Position numbers and translations under genes: made by a program. From Blastococcus atacamensis (GTDB taxonomy: Bacteria > Actinomycetota > Actinomycetes > Mycobacteriales > Geodermatophilaceae): DNA of 45,519 nt. How positions within the stretch are numbered: the first letter of the stretch is position 1; the number at the start of each line of letters is the position of its first letter. The DNA lies in NCBI RefSeq assembly GCF_002938425.1, contig NZ_POQU01000020.1, positions 1-45,519 on the forward strand, in the 5' to 3' direction. This document shows, piece by piece, positions 23,094-31,750 of this stretch. The notes below the pieces were generated by a model, which saw only the letters and a program-made list of their open reading frames with translations, was not told the origin of the DNA and did no database searches.

Positions 23094-23425
23094 TTGAAGC
23101 GACGCGGGCGCGAGGACGAGCCGGCGATCCCGGGGATGGTGGCCTCCGGGCGAGGACGACGGCGCGCGGAGCAGCTCGCCGGACCGGACCCGGCGGTGCG
23201 GGCGAGGATGCACCCCGCGGTGCTGGACGACGCCTGCTCTTCGACATCCCCGACGGCGGCTTCGTCGACGACGGCACCCCCTGGAGCCGACTGCCCCTGA
23301 TCCCGCCCGACCGGGCCCGCGCCCTGCTCGCCGGTCCCGAGCGCTGGACCGATGAGACGGCGGACGGGGTGGTCCCGGTCCCGACCGCGCGGGGCCGCGA
23401 CCTCCCGATCGACCGCTGGCCCTGA
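23094..23425 (+). pseudogene. frameshifted small gene, related to the hypothetical protein at 17704
   Basis: A first frame (from TTG 23094) reads to ...AVRARMHPAVLDDA. About 23234 it is continued in another frame as LLFDIPDGGFVDDGTPWSRL, then PLIPPDRARALLAGPERW, and ends DLPIDRWP at TGA 23423-23425. A one-base loss near 23234 would join them. The PDRARALLAGPERW segment resembles PDRDVARAVLADPSRW of the small protein at 17704-18102. Both precede a GAF-EAL gene. The 5' end is uncertain. The remainder of 23040-23601 shows no other gene. Confidence 0.45.
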
Positions 23426-23601
23426 GCCGGGGCGACGACTCCGCAACGACTCCCCTTCGCCGACCGGGTGGTGCGGCTGGGCGACGCCTGGTCGTCGACC
23501 ACGGCTGCTGACCGGAACGGGCGACCCGGGCGGGTGACACCGCTCCAGCACCGGCGGGGACCGGCCGATGGGAGGGAATCGTCCCGGCAGAGGGAACGCA
23601 C

Positions 23602-24825
23602 GTGGGCAGGGATCGCTCGGCGGCCGAGCAGCGGTCGCGGATCTGCTGCACACGGCCCGCACGTCGCTGCGGCTCAGCGTCGCCTTCCTGAGCCGGCTCG
23701 ACGGCACGACGCAGCACCTCGAGGTCGTCGACACCTCGGTGCCGTTCCTCTTCCAGGAGGGCTACCGGCAGCGCCAGGAGGTCACCCTCTGCCAGGCGAT
23801 CCTGGACAAGAAGATCCCGCAGGTCATCCCCGACCTGAAGGACTTCCCGGAGGCCATGGAGCTTCCGGCCGCACGCTTGCCCCGCCTGCGCAGCTATGTG
23901 TCGGTTCCGGTGACCCTGAGCGACGGCTCCCTGTACGGCACCTTCTGCGCCGCCGGGCTCACCACCGACAAGAACCTCACCCAGCGCGACAAGGCCCTCA
24001 TGGACGTGCTGGCCTCGGCGGCCGCCGTGATCATCGAGCCGGAGGTCCGCTCGCAGGAACGGCGACGAGATCTCCACGCGCCTGGACCCGCTGATCGCGG
24101 CGGGCGATCCCACCGTCGTCCTCCAGCCGATCGTCGCCATCGGCACCGGCCACCGCGTGGGCGCCGAGGCGCTGAGCCGTTTTCCCGGGGACTGGGGGAT
24201 GCCGCCCGACGTCTGCTTCGCCGAGGCGCACAGCATCGGTTCCGGCCACCGGCTGGAGGTGCTCGCCCTGGAGCGCGCCGCGACCCTGCTGGGCCGGGTC
24301 GAGGGTTACGTCTCGATGAACGTCTCTCCCGCCACGCTGCTCACCTCCGAGTGCGGCGAGCTGCTCGGCCGGCTGCCGCTCGACCGGATCCTTCTGGAGC
24401 TCTCCGAGCACGACCCGGTCGAGGACTACGCAGCGCTGACCGCCGTGCTGGCGCCGCTGCGCGCCGCCGGGCTGCGGCTGGCCATCGACGACGTCGGCGC
24501 GGGGTTCTCCTCGCTGCGGCACATCGTCGTCACCGCCCCCGACGTCATCAAGGTCGACCGCAGCATCGTGGCCGGCCTTGACGCCGACCCCGTGCTCAGC
24601 AAGCTGGTCGCCTCCCTCGTCGAGTTCGCGCACGGCTGCGAGGTGCAGGTCGTCGCCGAGGGTGTCGAGACCGCCGCGGAGCACGCGGTGCTGCGCGACC
24701 TGGGCGTGGACCACGGACAGGGCTGGCTCTACGGCCGGCCCGGCCCGCCCGAGGCCCTCGGCACGACGGCGGTCCTGTCCGTCCCGGTCCCCCGCCGCGA
24801 GCTCGCCGTCCCCGCGAAGGTCTGA
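23602..24825 (+). pseudogene. GAF-EAL phosphodiesterase copy 2, interrupted by two frameshifts
   Basis: Alignment by eye with copy 1 (18239) shows a homologous GAF-EAL protein split over frames. GTG 23602 (GAGGGA upstream) reads VGRDRSAAEQ. After a missing base near 23626, the GAF domain runs in a second frame (AVADLLHTARTSLRLSVAFL to EPEVRSQE). Near 24050-24063 a gain of one base, or loss of two, returns to the first frame for the EAL domain (GAEALSRF, MNVSPATL, LELSEHD, AIDDVGAGFSSLRHI, VIKVDRS, AEGVET, HGQGWLYG). All EAL catalytic residues are kept. It is either a recent pseudogene or a gene with two sequencing errors. An ATG at 23568 would give an intact GAF frame but still not reach the EAL domain. 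Confidence 0.7.
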
Positions 24826-24832
24826 CCGGTCG

Positions 24833-25741
24833 TCAGGACGGCCGCGGCTGCCGACGGCGCTGGTGGCTCTTGGCGCCGTACATCGCCCGGTCGGCGCGCG
24901 CGATGACCTCGTCGGCCGCGTCGCCCGGCGAACCGACGCCCAAGCCCACGCTGACGCCGACGACGAGCGGTCCCTCCGGCCCGTCGTAGGGCCGGGCCAG
25001 GTGCGCGACGACGCCCTCCGACAGGCGCCGGAGGCACTCCTCGTCGCGGTGCTGGCACAGGATCACGAACTCGTCGCCGCCGAGCCGGGCCACGAGGTGG
25101 TCGGGCCCGGCGACCTCCGACAGGCGGGCCGCGGCCTCGGCCAGCACCCGGTCACCCATGCCGTGCCCGTACTCGTCGTTGACCGACTTGAACCGGTCCA
25201 GGTCGCAGAACAGCAGGCCGACGCCGTCCCCCCCACTCCCGAGGCGCGCGTTCAGGGCGTCGAACAGCGCCCCCCGGCTGGCGACGCCGGTGAGCAGATC
25301 GGTGCGCGTCTGCTTGTGGAGCCTGGCCTCGCGGGCCCGGTCGTCGGTCACGTCCAGGCCCACGCTCGCGACCGCGAACGGGACGCCGTCCTCGTCGCGG
25401 AGCACCGTGTTGCGCATCGTCACGCGCCGCCGCTCGCCGGCACCGGTGAGCCAGTCGCCCTCCTGGGGATGGGCCCGGCCGCTCTCGACGGCCAGGCGCA
25501 CCGCCTGCTCGGCGAGCGCGACGTCCTCGGGAGCCACCCAGACGTCCCAGAAGGGCCGGCCGAGCAGCGCCTCGGCACTCTGCCCCGTGAACCGCTGCAG
25601 GGCCGGGTTGGTGAGCAGGATCCGGCCGTCGGCGTCCACGATGCACAACAGTGCCTCGACCGCCTCCACGAACACGTGCGCCAGGTGCACCTGCGCGGCC
25701 TCGGCGACGGTGGGCGGGCCGGCGCCTTCCTGCGCAGACAT
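24833..25741 (-). CDS. PAS-GGDEF diguanylate cyclase
   Basis: 302 residues, no membrane segment. A PAS domain (about 20-135: EALLCIVDADGRILLTNPALQRFTG) is followed by a GGDEF domain with DLLTGVASR, LFCDLDRFKSVNDEYGH and the active-site ARLGGDEFV (GGDEF at 221-225), ending in the usual ADRAMYGAKSH. It should make c-di-GMP from GTP. The RxxD product-inhibition site upstream of GGDEF is absent. It is convergent with GAF-EAL copy 2, 7 bases away, so synthesis and breakdown genes lie side by side. Confidence 0.9.
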   Translation of the reverse strand: MSAQEGAGPPTVAEAAQVHLAHVFVEAVEALLCIVDADGRILLTNPALQRFTGQSAEALLGRPFWDVWVAPEDVALAEQAVRLAVESGRAHPQEGDWLTGAGERRRVTMRNTVLRDEDGVPFAVASVGLDVTDDRAREARLHKQTRTDLLTGVASRGALFDALNARLGSGGDGVGLLFCDLDRFKSVNDEYGHGMGDRVLAEAAARLSEVAGPDHLVARLGGDEFVILCQHRDEECLRRLSEGVVAHLARPYDGPEGPLVVGVSVGLGVGSPGDAADEVIARADRAMYGAKSHQRRRQPRPS

Positions 25742-25857
25742 CGGGGCGGCTCCTCGTCCTCGGGCGTTCGGTCGGATGGGGATCGGGGGGCGCGAACATA
25801 CGTCGGAAACCCCCTGCTGCGGGGACAGGAGCGACCGGCGGCTCCGGACGCCGGCGG

Positions 25858-25893
25858 GCCGGCGGGCCGGCGGTTCACCGCCGACCCGCCGGC
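25858..25893 (-). terminator. long GC hairpin downstream of the Old Yellow Enzyme gene
   Basis: The arms 25858-25873 and 25878-25893 pair at 15 of 16 positions around a TTCA loop (one C-A mismatch). The hairpin starts 7 bases after the stop of the minus-strand gene ending at 25901. The rest of 25742-25857, including a GCCGGCGG repeat, is promoter space for the convergently placed PAS-GGDEF gene and shows no ORF of interest. Confidence 0.65.
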
Positions 25894-25900
25894 GCGGCGG

Positions 25901-26983
25901 TCACTGCTGCACGGCGCCGAGGAGGGGGTAGTCGGTGTAGCCCTCGGGCCCCGACGCGTAGAAGGTGCTCGCGTCGGGCTGGTTCTCCGGGTGTTCGCCC
26001 TGCCACCGCGCCACCAGGTCGGGGTTGGCGATGAGCGCGCGACCGACCGCCACGGCCTCGGCATGGGCGTCGTCGATCAGCCGCACCGCCTCCTCGCGGG
26101 TGGTGACCGTCCCGAAGCCGCTGTTGGCGATCAGTGGTCCGCCGAAGCGACGGCGCAGCTCCTGCACCAGATCGCCGGTTGGTTCCACGTGCAACACGCT
26201 GAGGTAGGCCAGGCCGAGGGGGCGCAGCTGGTCGACGAGCGCGCCGTAAGTCGCCAGCACGTCGGCGCGGTCGGTCTCCAGCGCGCCCTGGATGTTGTGC
26301 TCGGGGGAGATGCGCAGGCCGACCCTGCCGGCGCCGACCCGCTCGGCCACCGCCGTCACCACCTCGACCACGAAGCGGGCGCGGTTCTCAGGGCTGCCGC
26401 CGTAGACGTCCTCGCGCTGGTTGGACGCCGGCGAGAGGAACTCGTGCAGCAGGTAGCCGTTGGCGGCGTGCAGCTCCACACCGTCCAGCCCGGCAGCCAC
26501 AGCACGCTCGGACGCGGCGACGAAGTCCTCGAGCGTGGTCCGGGCCTCCTCTGTCGTCAGCGCGTGCGGCACCGGGAAGGGCAGCTTGCGACCGCCACCC
26601 ACATGCACCTCGCCGTCGACGGCGACCGCGCTCGGCGCGACCACGCGGGTGCCGGTCAGCTCGGGGTGGGACACCCGGCCGCCGTGCATCACCTGCATCA
26701 CGATCCGCCCGCCACGCTCGTGCACGGCGTCGGCCACCCGCTTCCAGCCGACGGCCTGCTCCTCGGTCACGATGCCCGGCTGCCCGGCGAAGGCGCGGGA
26801 CTCCTCGTTCGGGAAGGTCCCCTCGGTGATGATCAGGCCCGTTCCCGCCCGCTGCTCGTAGTGCTCGACGACGATGTCGCGTGGAATGCCGGCCCGACCC
26901 GAACGCATGCGGGTGAGGGGCGCCATGACGATGCGGTTGGCCAGCTGCAGGTCGCCGAGGTGCACGGGGGAGAACAGATCCAT
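25901..26983 (-). CDS. Old Yellow Enzyme family alkene reductase (NADH:flavin oxidoreductase)
   Basis: 360 residues from ATG 26983. The FMN-dependent TIM-barrel family is clear: MDLFSPVHLGDLQLANRIVM, APLTRMRSG, the substrate/FMN-binding LHAANGYLLHEFLSP, SNQREDVYGGSPENRARF, and C-terminal ANPDLVARWQ. Members such as NemA and xenobiotic reductases reduce alpha,beta-unsaturated carbonyls and nitro compounds with NAD(P)H. A longer reading frame runs upstream to 27442, but that part is antisense to the ABC gene. A strong hairpin follows the stop codon. Confidence 0.92.
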   Translation of the reverse strand: MDLFSPVHLGDLQLANRIVMAPLTRMRSGRAGIPRDIVVEHYEQRAGTGLIITEGTFPNEESRAFAGQPGIVTEEQAVGWKRVADAVHERGGRIVMQVMHGGRVSHPELTGTRVVAPSAVAVDGEVHVGGGRKLPFPVPHALTTEEARTTLEDFVAASERAVAAGLDGVELHAANGYLLHEFLSPASNQREDVYGGSPENRARFVVEVVTAVAERVGAGRVGLRISPEHNIQGALETDRADVLATYGALVDQLRPLGLAYLSVLHVEPTGDLVQELRRRFGGPLIANSGFGTVTTREEAVRLIDDAHAEAVAVGRALIANPDLVARWQGEHPENQPDASTFYASGPEGYTDYPLLGAVQQ

Positions 26984-27104
26984 ATCCGGGCAACCAGGCC
27001 GGCAGCCGGATGGATTCCGCGTTGAGGCGCCCGTCACGGCCGGAACGGCCCCGCTGCAGGGTCCCGCGCGAGCTCGCGAGCGGCGGGGGCACCGGGTTCC
27101 TTCT

Positions 27105-28946
27105 TCAGACGAGCTCGGCCGCCCGTTCGGCCGCCCCGACCAGCCGGGCGTAGCGCCCGCCCCGGGCGAGCAGCTCCTCGTGCGTGCCCCGCTCCACGAC
27201 CTGCCCCGTGTCGAGGACGGCGATCGAGTCGGCGTCGCGGACCGTGGAGAGCCGGTGCGCGACGGTGATCGTCGTCCGGCCGCGGGCCGCCTCGTCCAGC
27301 GCCGCCTGCACCGCACGCTCGGTCTCGTTGTCCAGGGCGCTGGTCGCCTCGTCGAGCACCAGGATCCGCGGGTCGCGCAGCAGCGTGCGGGCGATGGCCA
27401 GCCGCTGCTTCTCGCCACCGGAGAACCGGTGGCCGCGGGCACCGACCACGGTGTCGTAACCCAGCGGGAGCGCGGTGATCAGGTCGTGCACCTGCGCACG
27501 CCGGGCGGCGTCGGCCATCTCGGCGTCGGTCGCCCCGGGCCTGGCGTGCTGCAGGTTCTCCCGGATCGTCCCGTGCAGCAGGTAGGTCTCCTGCGACACG
27601 ACGCCGACGACGCGGGCCAGGTCGGCCAGCGTCAGGTCCCGGACGTCGACGCCGTCGATGCTCACCCGGCCCTCCGTCGGGTCGTTCAGCCGGGCGACCA
27701 GCGAGGCGAGCGTGCTCTTGCCCGAGCCGGTCTCGCCGACCAGGGCCAGCGTGCTGCCGGCGGGCACGGTGAGGTCGATTCCGGTCAGGGCCGCCCGGAC
27801 GCCGTCGGGGTAGGTGAAGCCCACGCCCTCGAACCGGACCTCGCCCCGCACGGCCGCCGGGTCCATCCGGACCGGGGAGACCGGGTCGTCGATCTCGACC
27901 GCCAGGTCGAGGTACTCGAAGACCCGGCTGAACAGGGCCATGGAGGCGGTCAGCGAGACACCGATGTCCAGCAGCTGCATCAGCGGCCGGAAGAGCGCGC
28001 CCTGCAGCGTGGTGAAGGCGACCAGGGTGCCGATCGTCATCCCACCCGAGGTCGCCGGCAGGCCTGCGGCCAGGTAGATCAGCGCGGGGATGCCGGCGAA
28101 GACGATGCTCATCGTCGCCATCCGCCAGCGGCCGGCGAGCTGGGAGCGGACCTCGAGGGCGACCAGATCCTCCGACGTGCCGGCGAAGCGGTGGGACTGG
28201 GCCGGCCCGGCACCCAGGGTCTTGCCCAGCAGGACGCCGCTGACCGAGAGCCCCTCCTCGACCTGGGAGTGCAGGTCGGCCAGCGACCGCTGACGCTGCG
28301 CGGTGATCGTGCGGCGCATCCGGGCGACCCGGCGGGTGAGCACGACCGCCGGCGGCAGGACGATCAGCGAGAGCAGCGACAACCGCCAGCTCAGCGCGGC
28401 CATGGCGACGACGGTGCCGATCACCGTGGTGGCGTTCGAGGCGAAGGACGTCGCGGTCGAGGTGACCACCGACTGCATGCCGCCGATGTCGTTGCTCAGC
28501 CGGGACTGCACCTCCCCTCCCCGGGTGCGGGTGAAGAAACCCAGGGACTGGCGCTGCAGATGGGTGAAGACCGCCGTCCGCAAGCCGTGCATGACCCGCT
28601 GGCCGACGGTGGTGGACAGCCACGTCTGCACGACGCCGAAGATGGCCGTCGCCACGGTGACGGCGAGCATGCCGCCGACCGCCCGGAGCAGCAGCGGCAC
28701 GTCCTGCCGGGGGATCGCCTCGTCGAGGACGAGGCGGATCAGGAAGGGAGTGGCCAGCGCGACCGTGGAGGACGCCACGATCAGGGCGACGACCACCCCG
28801 AGCTGCCACCGGTAGGGCCGGAACAGCGCGGCCACGCGGCTCCACCGCACCGGCGAGCGCTCCAGCTGGGCTGCGTCGGCCGGGTTGGTCCGGCGGCCGG
28901 ACCGACCGCCACCGCCGCTCATCGCCAGGGGATCGATGCCGACCAC
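27105..28946 (-). CDS. ABC transporter, fused permease and ATPase (exporter type)
   Basis: 613 residues: a six-helix type-1 exporter membrane domain (about 35-330), then an ATPase domain with Walker A LVGETGSGKSTLASLV, Q-loop VVSQETYLLHGTIRENL, signature FSGGEKQRLAIARTLL, Walker B ILVLDEATSALD and H-loop TVAHRLSTV. It would work as a homodimer or heterodimer exporting lipids, peptides or drugs. The start is ambiguous: GTG 28946 overlaps its own AGGAGG, while ATG 28922 (MSGGGGRSG) is the next option. It is divergent from a MarR regulator, with two palindromic operators in the gap, so repression by MarR and induction by the exported compound are likely. Confidence 0.93.
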   Translation of the reverse strand: MVGIDPLAMSGGGGRSGRRTNPADAAQLERSPVRWSRVAALFRPYRWQLGVVVALIVASSTVALATPFLIRLVLDEAIPRQDVPLLLRAVGGMLAVTVATAIFGVVQTWLSTTVGQRVMHGLRTAVFTHLQRQSLGFFTRTRGGEVQSRLSNDIGGMQSVVTSTATSFASNATTVIGTVVAMAALSWRLSLLSLIVLPPAVVLTRRVARMRRTITAQRQRSLADLHSQVEEGLSVSGVLLGKTLGAGPAQSHRFAGTSEDLVALEVRSQLAGRWRMATMSIVFAGIPALIYLAAGLPATSGGMTIGTLVAFTTLQGALFRPLMQLLDIGVSLTASMALFSRVFEYLDLAVEIDDPVSPVRMDPAAVRGEVRFEGVGFTYPDGVRAALTGIDLTVPAGSTLALVGETGSGKSTLASLVARLNDPTEGRVSIDGVDVRDLTLADLARVVGVVSQETYLLHGTIRENLQHARPGATDAEMADAARRAQVHDLITALPLGYDTVVGARGHRFSGGEKQRLAIARTLLRDPRILVLDEATSALDNETERAVQAALDEAARGRTTITVAHRLSTVRDADSIAVLDTGQVVERGTHEELLARGGRYARLVGAAERAAELV

Positions 28947-28962
28947 CTCCTCGGTCCATTGC

Positions 28963-28991
28963 TGAGGTTACCTCACCGTGTGGTAACCACA
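28963..28991. promoter_or_regulatory. twin 13-bp palindromes, probable MarR operators
   Basis: TGAGGTTACCTCA (28963-28975) and TGTGGTAACCACA (28979-28991) are each perfect palindromes about a central base and closely alike. Their centres are 16 bases apart. Together they also form GGTTACC-N9-GGTAACC. They lie in the 67-base gap between the divergent exporter and MarR genes, so one regulator dimer or a pair could control both directions. Confidence 0.7.
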
Positions 28992-29013
28992 GCTTCCCCG
29001 CTACCATTCCTGG

Positions 29014-29430
29014 GTGCACACCGACGGGACGACGGACCTGGGGGACCTCCTCATGCGCGTCGCCCGCGTCCAGCGTCGGCGCTTCCGCGAGCTGCTCGAG
29101 CCCTGGGACCTCTCCCCGTCCCACGCCCGCGCGCTCGCGGTCATCTGTGCCGGCGACGACGTCCGGCTCTCCGATCTCGCCGAACGGCTGCGCATCGCGC
29201 CGCGATCGGCCACCGAGGTGGCCGACGCCCTGCAGGAGCGCGGACTGATCGAGCGCATGCCCGACCCGGGCGACCGCCGGGCGGTCCTCCTGCGGGCAAC
29301 CCCCGAGGGACGGCGGATCCGCGCGGAGATCTCCGCCGCCCGGACCGCGGACTCCGCCGAGCTGTACGGCCGGCTGCCCGCCGGGGACCGCGAGACGCTG
29401 GCCCGCATCCTGCGCACGCTCGCCGACTGA
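29014..29430 (+). CDS. MarR family transcriptional regulator
   Basis: 138 residues from GTG 29014. A winged helix-turn-helix is seen in LEPWDLSPSHARALAVICAGDDVRLSDLAERLRIAPRSATEVADALQERGLIER, followed by the wing MPDPGDRRAVLLRATPEG, a hallmark of the family. It is divergent from an ABC exporter, with palindromic operators between. This is the classic layout for autoregulation plus repression of an efflux gene relieved by a small-molecule ligand. The ligand is unknown. Confidence 0.92.
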   Translation: MHTDGTTDLGDLLMRVARVQRRRFRELLEPWDLSPSHARALAVICAGDDVRLSDLAERLRIAPRSATEVADALQERGLIERMPDPGDRRAVLLRATPEGRRIRAEISAARTADSAELYGRLPAGDRETLARILRTLAD

Positions 29431-29462
29431 CACCGTCCCCGGCCGGCGCTAGCGTGCCCGTC

Positions 29463-30560
29463 GTGCGTCCGGTCAGCCGACGTCAGGTGCTGGGGTCCCG
29501 TGTGCGCGCCCAGCAGCTGGACCGCCGGGCCGGCACCGTCGCCGACACCGCCGTCCTCGACCAGGGCGTGCAGGACACCGGCACCGACGGGGCACGGTGG
29601 GCGCTGGCCCTGCGCGGCGTGGACCCTGCGACCGTGGGCCGGGACGAGCTCGCGCTGGCCTGGACCCTGCGCGGAGCGCCGCACCTCTACCGCCGCGCCG
29701 ACCTGCCCGCCGTCGCCGCCGCGACCGCCCCGTTCTCCGAGGCCGACGCCGGCAAGCGGATCTACGACGCCGCCAAGCCGCTGCGGGCCGCCGGGATATC
29801 CGTCGTCGACGCGTTGGACCGAATCGCCGACCGGATGCGCGAGATCGTCTCCGCCCCGACCGTCAAGGGCGAGGTCTCGGCCCGGCTCACCGCGGTGCTG
29901 GAGCCGCCCTACCTGCGCGACTGCGTGCCCTGCGGGGCCGTCCACCCGTGGGAGATGCCGTTCCGGCTGGCTGCGCTCCGGGCGGGTCTGGAGCTGGAGG
30001 AGGGCACCTCCCCGCCGGTGCTGCGGCCGGTCGACGGGCTCGTGCCCGCGGGTGCGGCGCCCCGCCGGTTCGACGTCGTTCACGGCTCCCTGCAGCTGCT
30101 CGGACCGGCGACGCCGCAGCACGTGGCCGGTCTCCTCGACGCCCCGGTCGCGGACGTGAAGGCGCGCTGGCCGCACGACGCGGTGGAGGTCGACGTCGAG
30201 GGGGAGCGGCGGTGGCTGCTGGCCGAGGACGCCGACCGGCTCGACGACGACGTCCCCGAGGGAGTGCGGCTGCTCGGCCCCTACGACCTGTTCCTCCAGG
30301 GGCGGGACCGGGCGCTCGTGGTGCCCGACGCGGCGCGGGCGAAGGACCTGTGGCGGACGCTCGGGCGGCCTGGTGCGGTGCTGGCCGACAGCGAGCTCGC
30401 AGGCACCTGGCGGGCGCGCAAGGCCGGCCGGCAGCTCACGGTGACCGTGCAGGCGTGGCAGCCGCTGCCTCCCGGCCTGCGCGAGCGGATCGGCGAGCAG
30501 GCCGAAAGGCTGGCCGCCTTCCGAGGACTGTCGCTGCGGGCCCTCGAGCTCGTCGACTGA
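29463..30560 (+). CDS. winged-helix DNA-binding / AlkZ-like DNA glycosylase family protein
   Basis: 365 residues from GTG 29463. The chain matches the HTH_42 / AlkZ-like group: the N-terminal VLDQGVQDTGTDGARWALALRG, the ELALAWTLRGAPHLYRRADL segment (relatives have a catalytic Q-x-Q/D-type motif in this region), LLGPATPQHVAGLLDAPVADVKARW and VRLLGPYDLFLQGRDR near the C-terminus. Related proteins (AlkX, AlkZ, YcaQ) excise alkylated bases or unhook crosslinks, but some are uncharacterised. Catalytic competence is not certain. It follows MarR by 32 bases on the same strand. Confidence 0.78.
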   Translation: MRPVSRRQVLGSRVRAQQLDRRAGTVADTAVLDQGVQDTGTDGARWALALRGVDPATVGRDELALAWTLRGAPHLYRRADLPAVAAATAPFSEADAGKRIYDAAKPLRAAGISVVDALDRIADRMREIVSAPTVKGEVSARLTAVLEPPYLRDCVPCGAVHPWEMPFRLAALRAGLELEEGTSPPVLRPVDGLVPAGAAPRRFDVVHGSLQLLGPATPQHVAGLLDAPVADVKARWPHDAVEVDVEGERRWLLAEDADRLDDDVPEGVRLLGPYDLFLQGRDRALVVPDAARAKDLWRTLGRPGAVLADSELAGTWRARKAGRQLTVTVQAWQPLPPGLRERIGEQAERLAAFRGLSLRALELVD

Positions 30561-30605
30561 GCGCGCCAGGCCCCTACCCGCGGGTCGTTCTGCCACAGTC
30601 GGCCC

Positions 30606-30968
30606 ATGACCGGCACCAGGGACGACGAGACCGCGCGGTCGGTCCGCGTCCCGCTGGCGCGCTCCCTCCTCGTCGCGCTGCTCCTCGCCACGTTCGGCAG
30701 CTCCGGCGCGGGCTTCGGCGTCATGACCGACTGCACGAACACGTTCAGCTGCACCTCGACCGACTGCTCGCCGTGCGCCGCCGCCACCAGCTGGCTGACC
30801 GGCGGCTGGATCGCCCAGGGCGTGCTGCTGGGAGCCGGCGTCGTCCTCGCGGTCCTGGCCGCCCGGCGGGTCCGAATGCCCGTGGTGCGCCGGGCCGCGC
30901 TGGTGCTGGGGCCGCTCGCGGCGGTGGTCTTCGTCGCCACCACCACCGTGGCCACGACCAGCTTCTAG
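30606..30968 (+). CDS. small membrane protein with cysteine-rich external loop
   Basis: 120 residues from ATG 30606. Three hydrophobic segments (LARSLLVALLLATFG, WIAQGVLLGAGVVLAVLAA, AALVLGPLAAVVFVATTTVA) flank a short loop, GVMTDCTNTFSCTSTDCSPC, holding four cysteines in 15 residues. The loop is probably external and may form disulfides or bind metal. I do not recognise the family. Confidence 0.6.
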   Translation: MTGTRDDETARSVRVPLARSLLVALLLATFGSSGAGFGVMTDCTNTFSCTSTDCSPCAAATSWLTGGWIAQGVLLGAGVVLAVLAARRVRMPVVRRAALVLGPLAAVVFVATTTVATTSF

Positions 30969-30978
30969 GCTTGCGCCC

Positions 30979-31104
30979 GTGACCGAACCCGCGCACCGCG
31001 CCGAGGAGCCGAACCTTCAGCCCGGGCAGCACGACGAGGGCGGCGAGGGAGGAATGGCCACCCGCGAGGTGGCCGCGCACGTGCGGGACGACCGGGAGGA
31101 CTGA
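30979..31104 (+). CDS. tiny acidic hypothetical protein (41 aa)
   Basis: A short frame from GTG 30979 to TGA 31102-31104 encodes a highly charged peptide (RAEEPNLQPGQHDEGGEGG, then ATREVAAHVRDDRED). It follows the small membrane protein by 10 bases and ends 4 bases before the convergent DUF1992 gene, so it fills an otherwise empty gap. No family is recognised and it could be spurious. Confidence 0.35.
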   Translation: MTEPAHRAEEPNLQPGQHDEGGEGGMATREVAAHVRDDRED

Positions 31105-31108
31105 GGCC

Positions 31109-31612
31109 TCAGCGGCCGCGGCGGCGTCGGAACCGGGCGGCGAGCCAGGCGGCGCGCCCGGGCCGCACCTCCGTTTCCGCCGGGGCTGGGGCGGGCGGCT
31201 CGACCGGACGCGCGAGGTGCCAGCCGGCGACGAGCGCCTCGACGTCGGCGAGCCCCGGCACCGGTGACCACCGGCTCTCCTGGGGCTGCCGCCAGAACGC
31301 CTCGACCCGTGCGTTGTAGTCCTCGGCCACCGCCCGCACCTCCGCCTCGGCGGCGAGCCGGGCCACCCGCTCGGGCAGCTCGTCCCGCTCCCGGCGCAGC
31401 GCCAGACCCGGCGGCAGCATCGCGGCGGTGTCCACACCCTCGCGACGGGCCTTGGCGACCGCCCAGTCGTAGGCGTTCCCGGACAGGGCCTCGCGCGACA
31501 ACGGCCGACCGGCTCCCGGCAGGTTCTCGAAATCGCCGCGCGCCTGCCCACGGGCGATCTGGTTGTCCACCCAGGTCTCGAACGAGACCCCCGGCGGCTT
31601 CCGCTCGGTCAT
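31109..31612 (-). CDS. DUF1992 (DnaJ homologue subfamily C member 28-like) protein
   Basis: 167 residues from ATG 31612. The sequence GVSFETWVDNQIARGQARGDFENLPGAGRPL is diagnostic of the DUF1992/DnaJC28 conserved domain, followed by a helical region (LRRERDELPERVARLAAEAEVRAV) and a basic C-terminus. No J-domain is present. The function of bacterial members is unknown. The longer frame to 31648 adds a tail not typical of the family. Confidence 0.85.
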   Translation of the reverse strand: MTERKPPGVSFETWVDNQIARGQARGDFENLPGAGRPLSREALSGNAYDWAVAKARREGVDTAAMLPPGLALRRERDELPERVARLAAEAEVRAVAEDYNARVEAFWRQPQESRWSPVPGLADVEALVAGWHLARPVEPPAPAPAETEVRPGRAAWLAARFRRRRGR

Positions 31613-31646
31613 CGCACTCCACGGTACGAGTGACCGGCGACTCAGC

Positions 31647-31668
31647 ACTCTCCTCTTACGTGAGAGTC
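31647..31668. promoter_or_regulatory. inverted repeat upstream of sulP-merR, possible MerR operator
   Basis: ACTCTC (31647-31652) and GAGAGT (31662-31667) are inverted, and the inner CTCTTACGTGAGAG is a near-perfect palindrome around ACGT. It lies in the 138-base gap between DUF1992 and sulP. Similar CTCACGT-rich sites are bound by MerR-family regulators in actinobacteria, and the downstream operon ends with a merR gene, which suggests autoregulation. Confidence 0.4.
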
Positions 31669-31750
31669 AGGTCTGGGGCAGACTGGATGCAGCCCGCGTT
31701 CCCGTGACTGCTGCCGGGGCCGCCACCAACCCTCGTCCGGAAACGGGAGC

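Noticed and set aside
21108-24236. Extension of the serine hydrolase frame upstream by ~660 residues
   Set aside because: The enzyme family begins at ATG 22241; the extension is antisense to the NmrA-like and GAF genes and has no recognisable domain.
23568-24581. Single intact CDS of 337 residues for GAF-EAL copy 2
   Set aside because: The frame holds only the GAF domain, then turns into Arg/Pro-rich out-of-frame sequence while the EAL domain continues in another frame.
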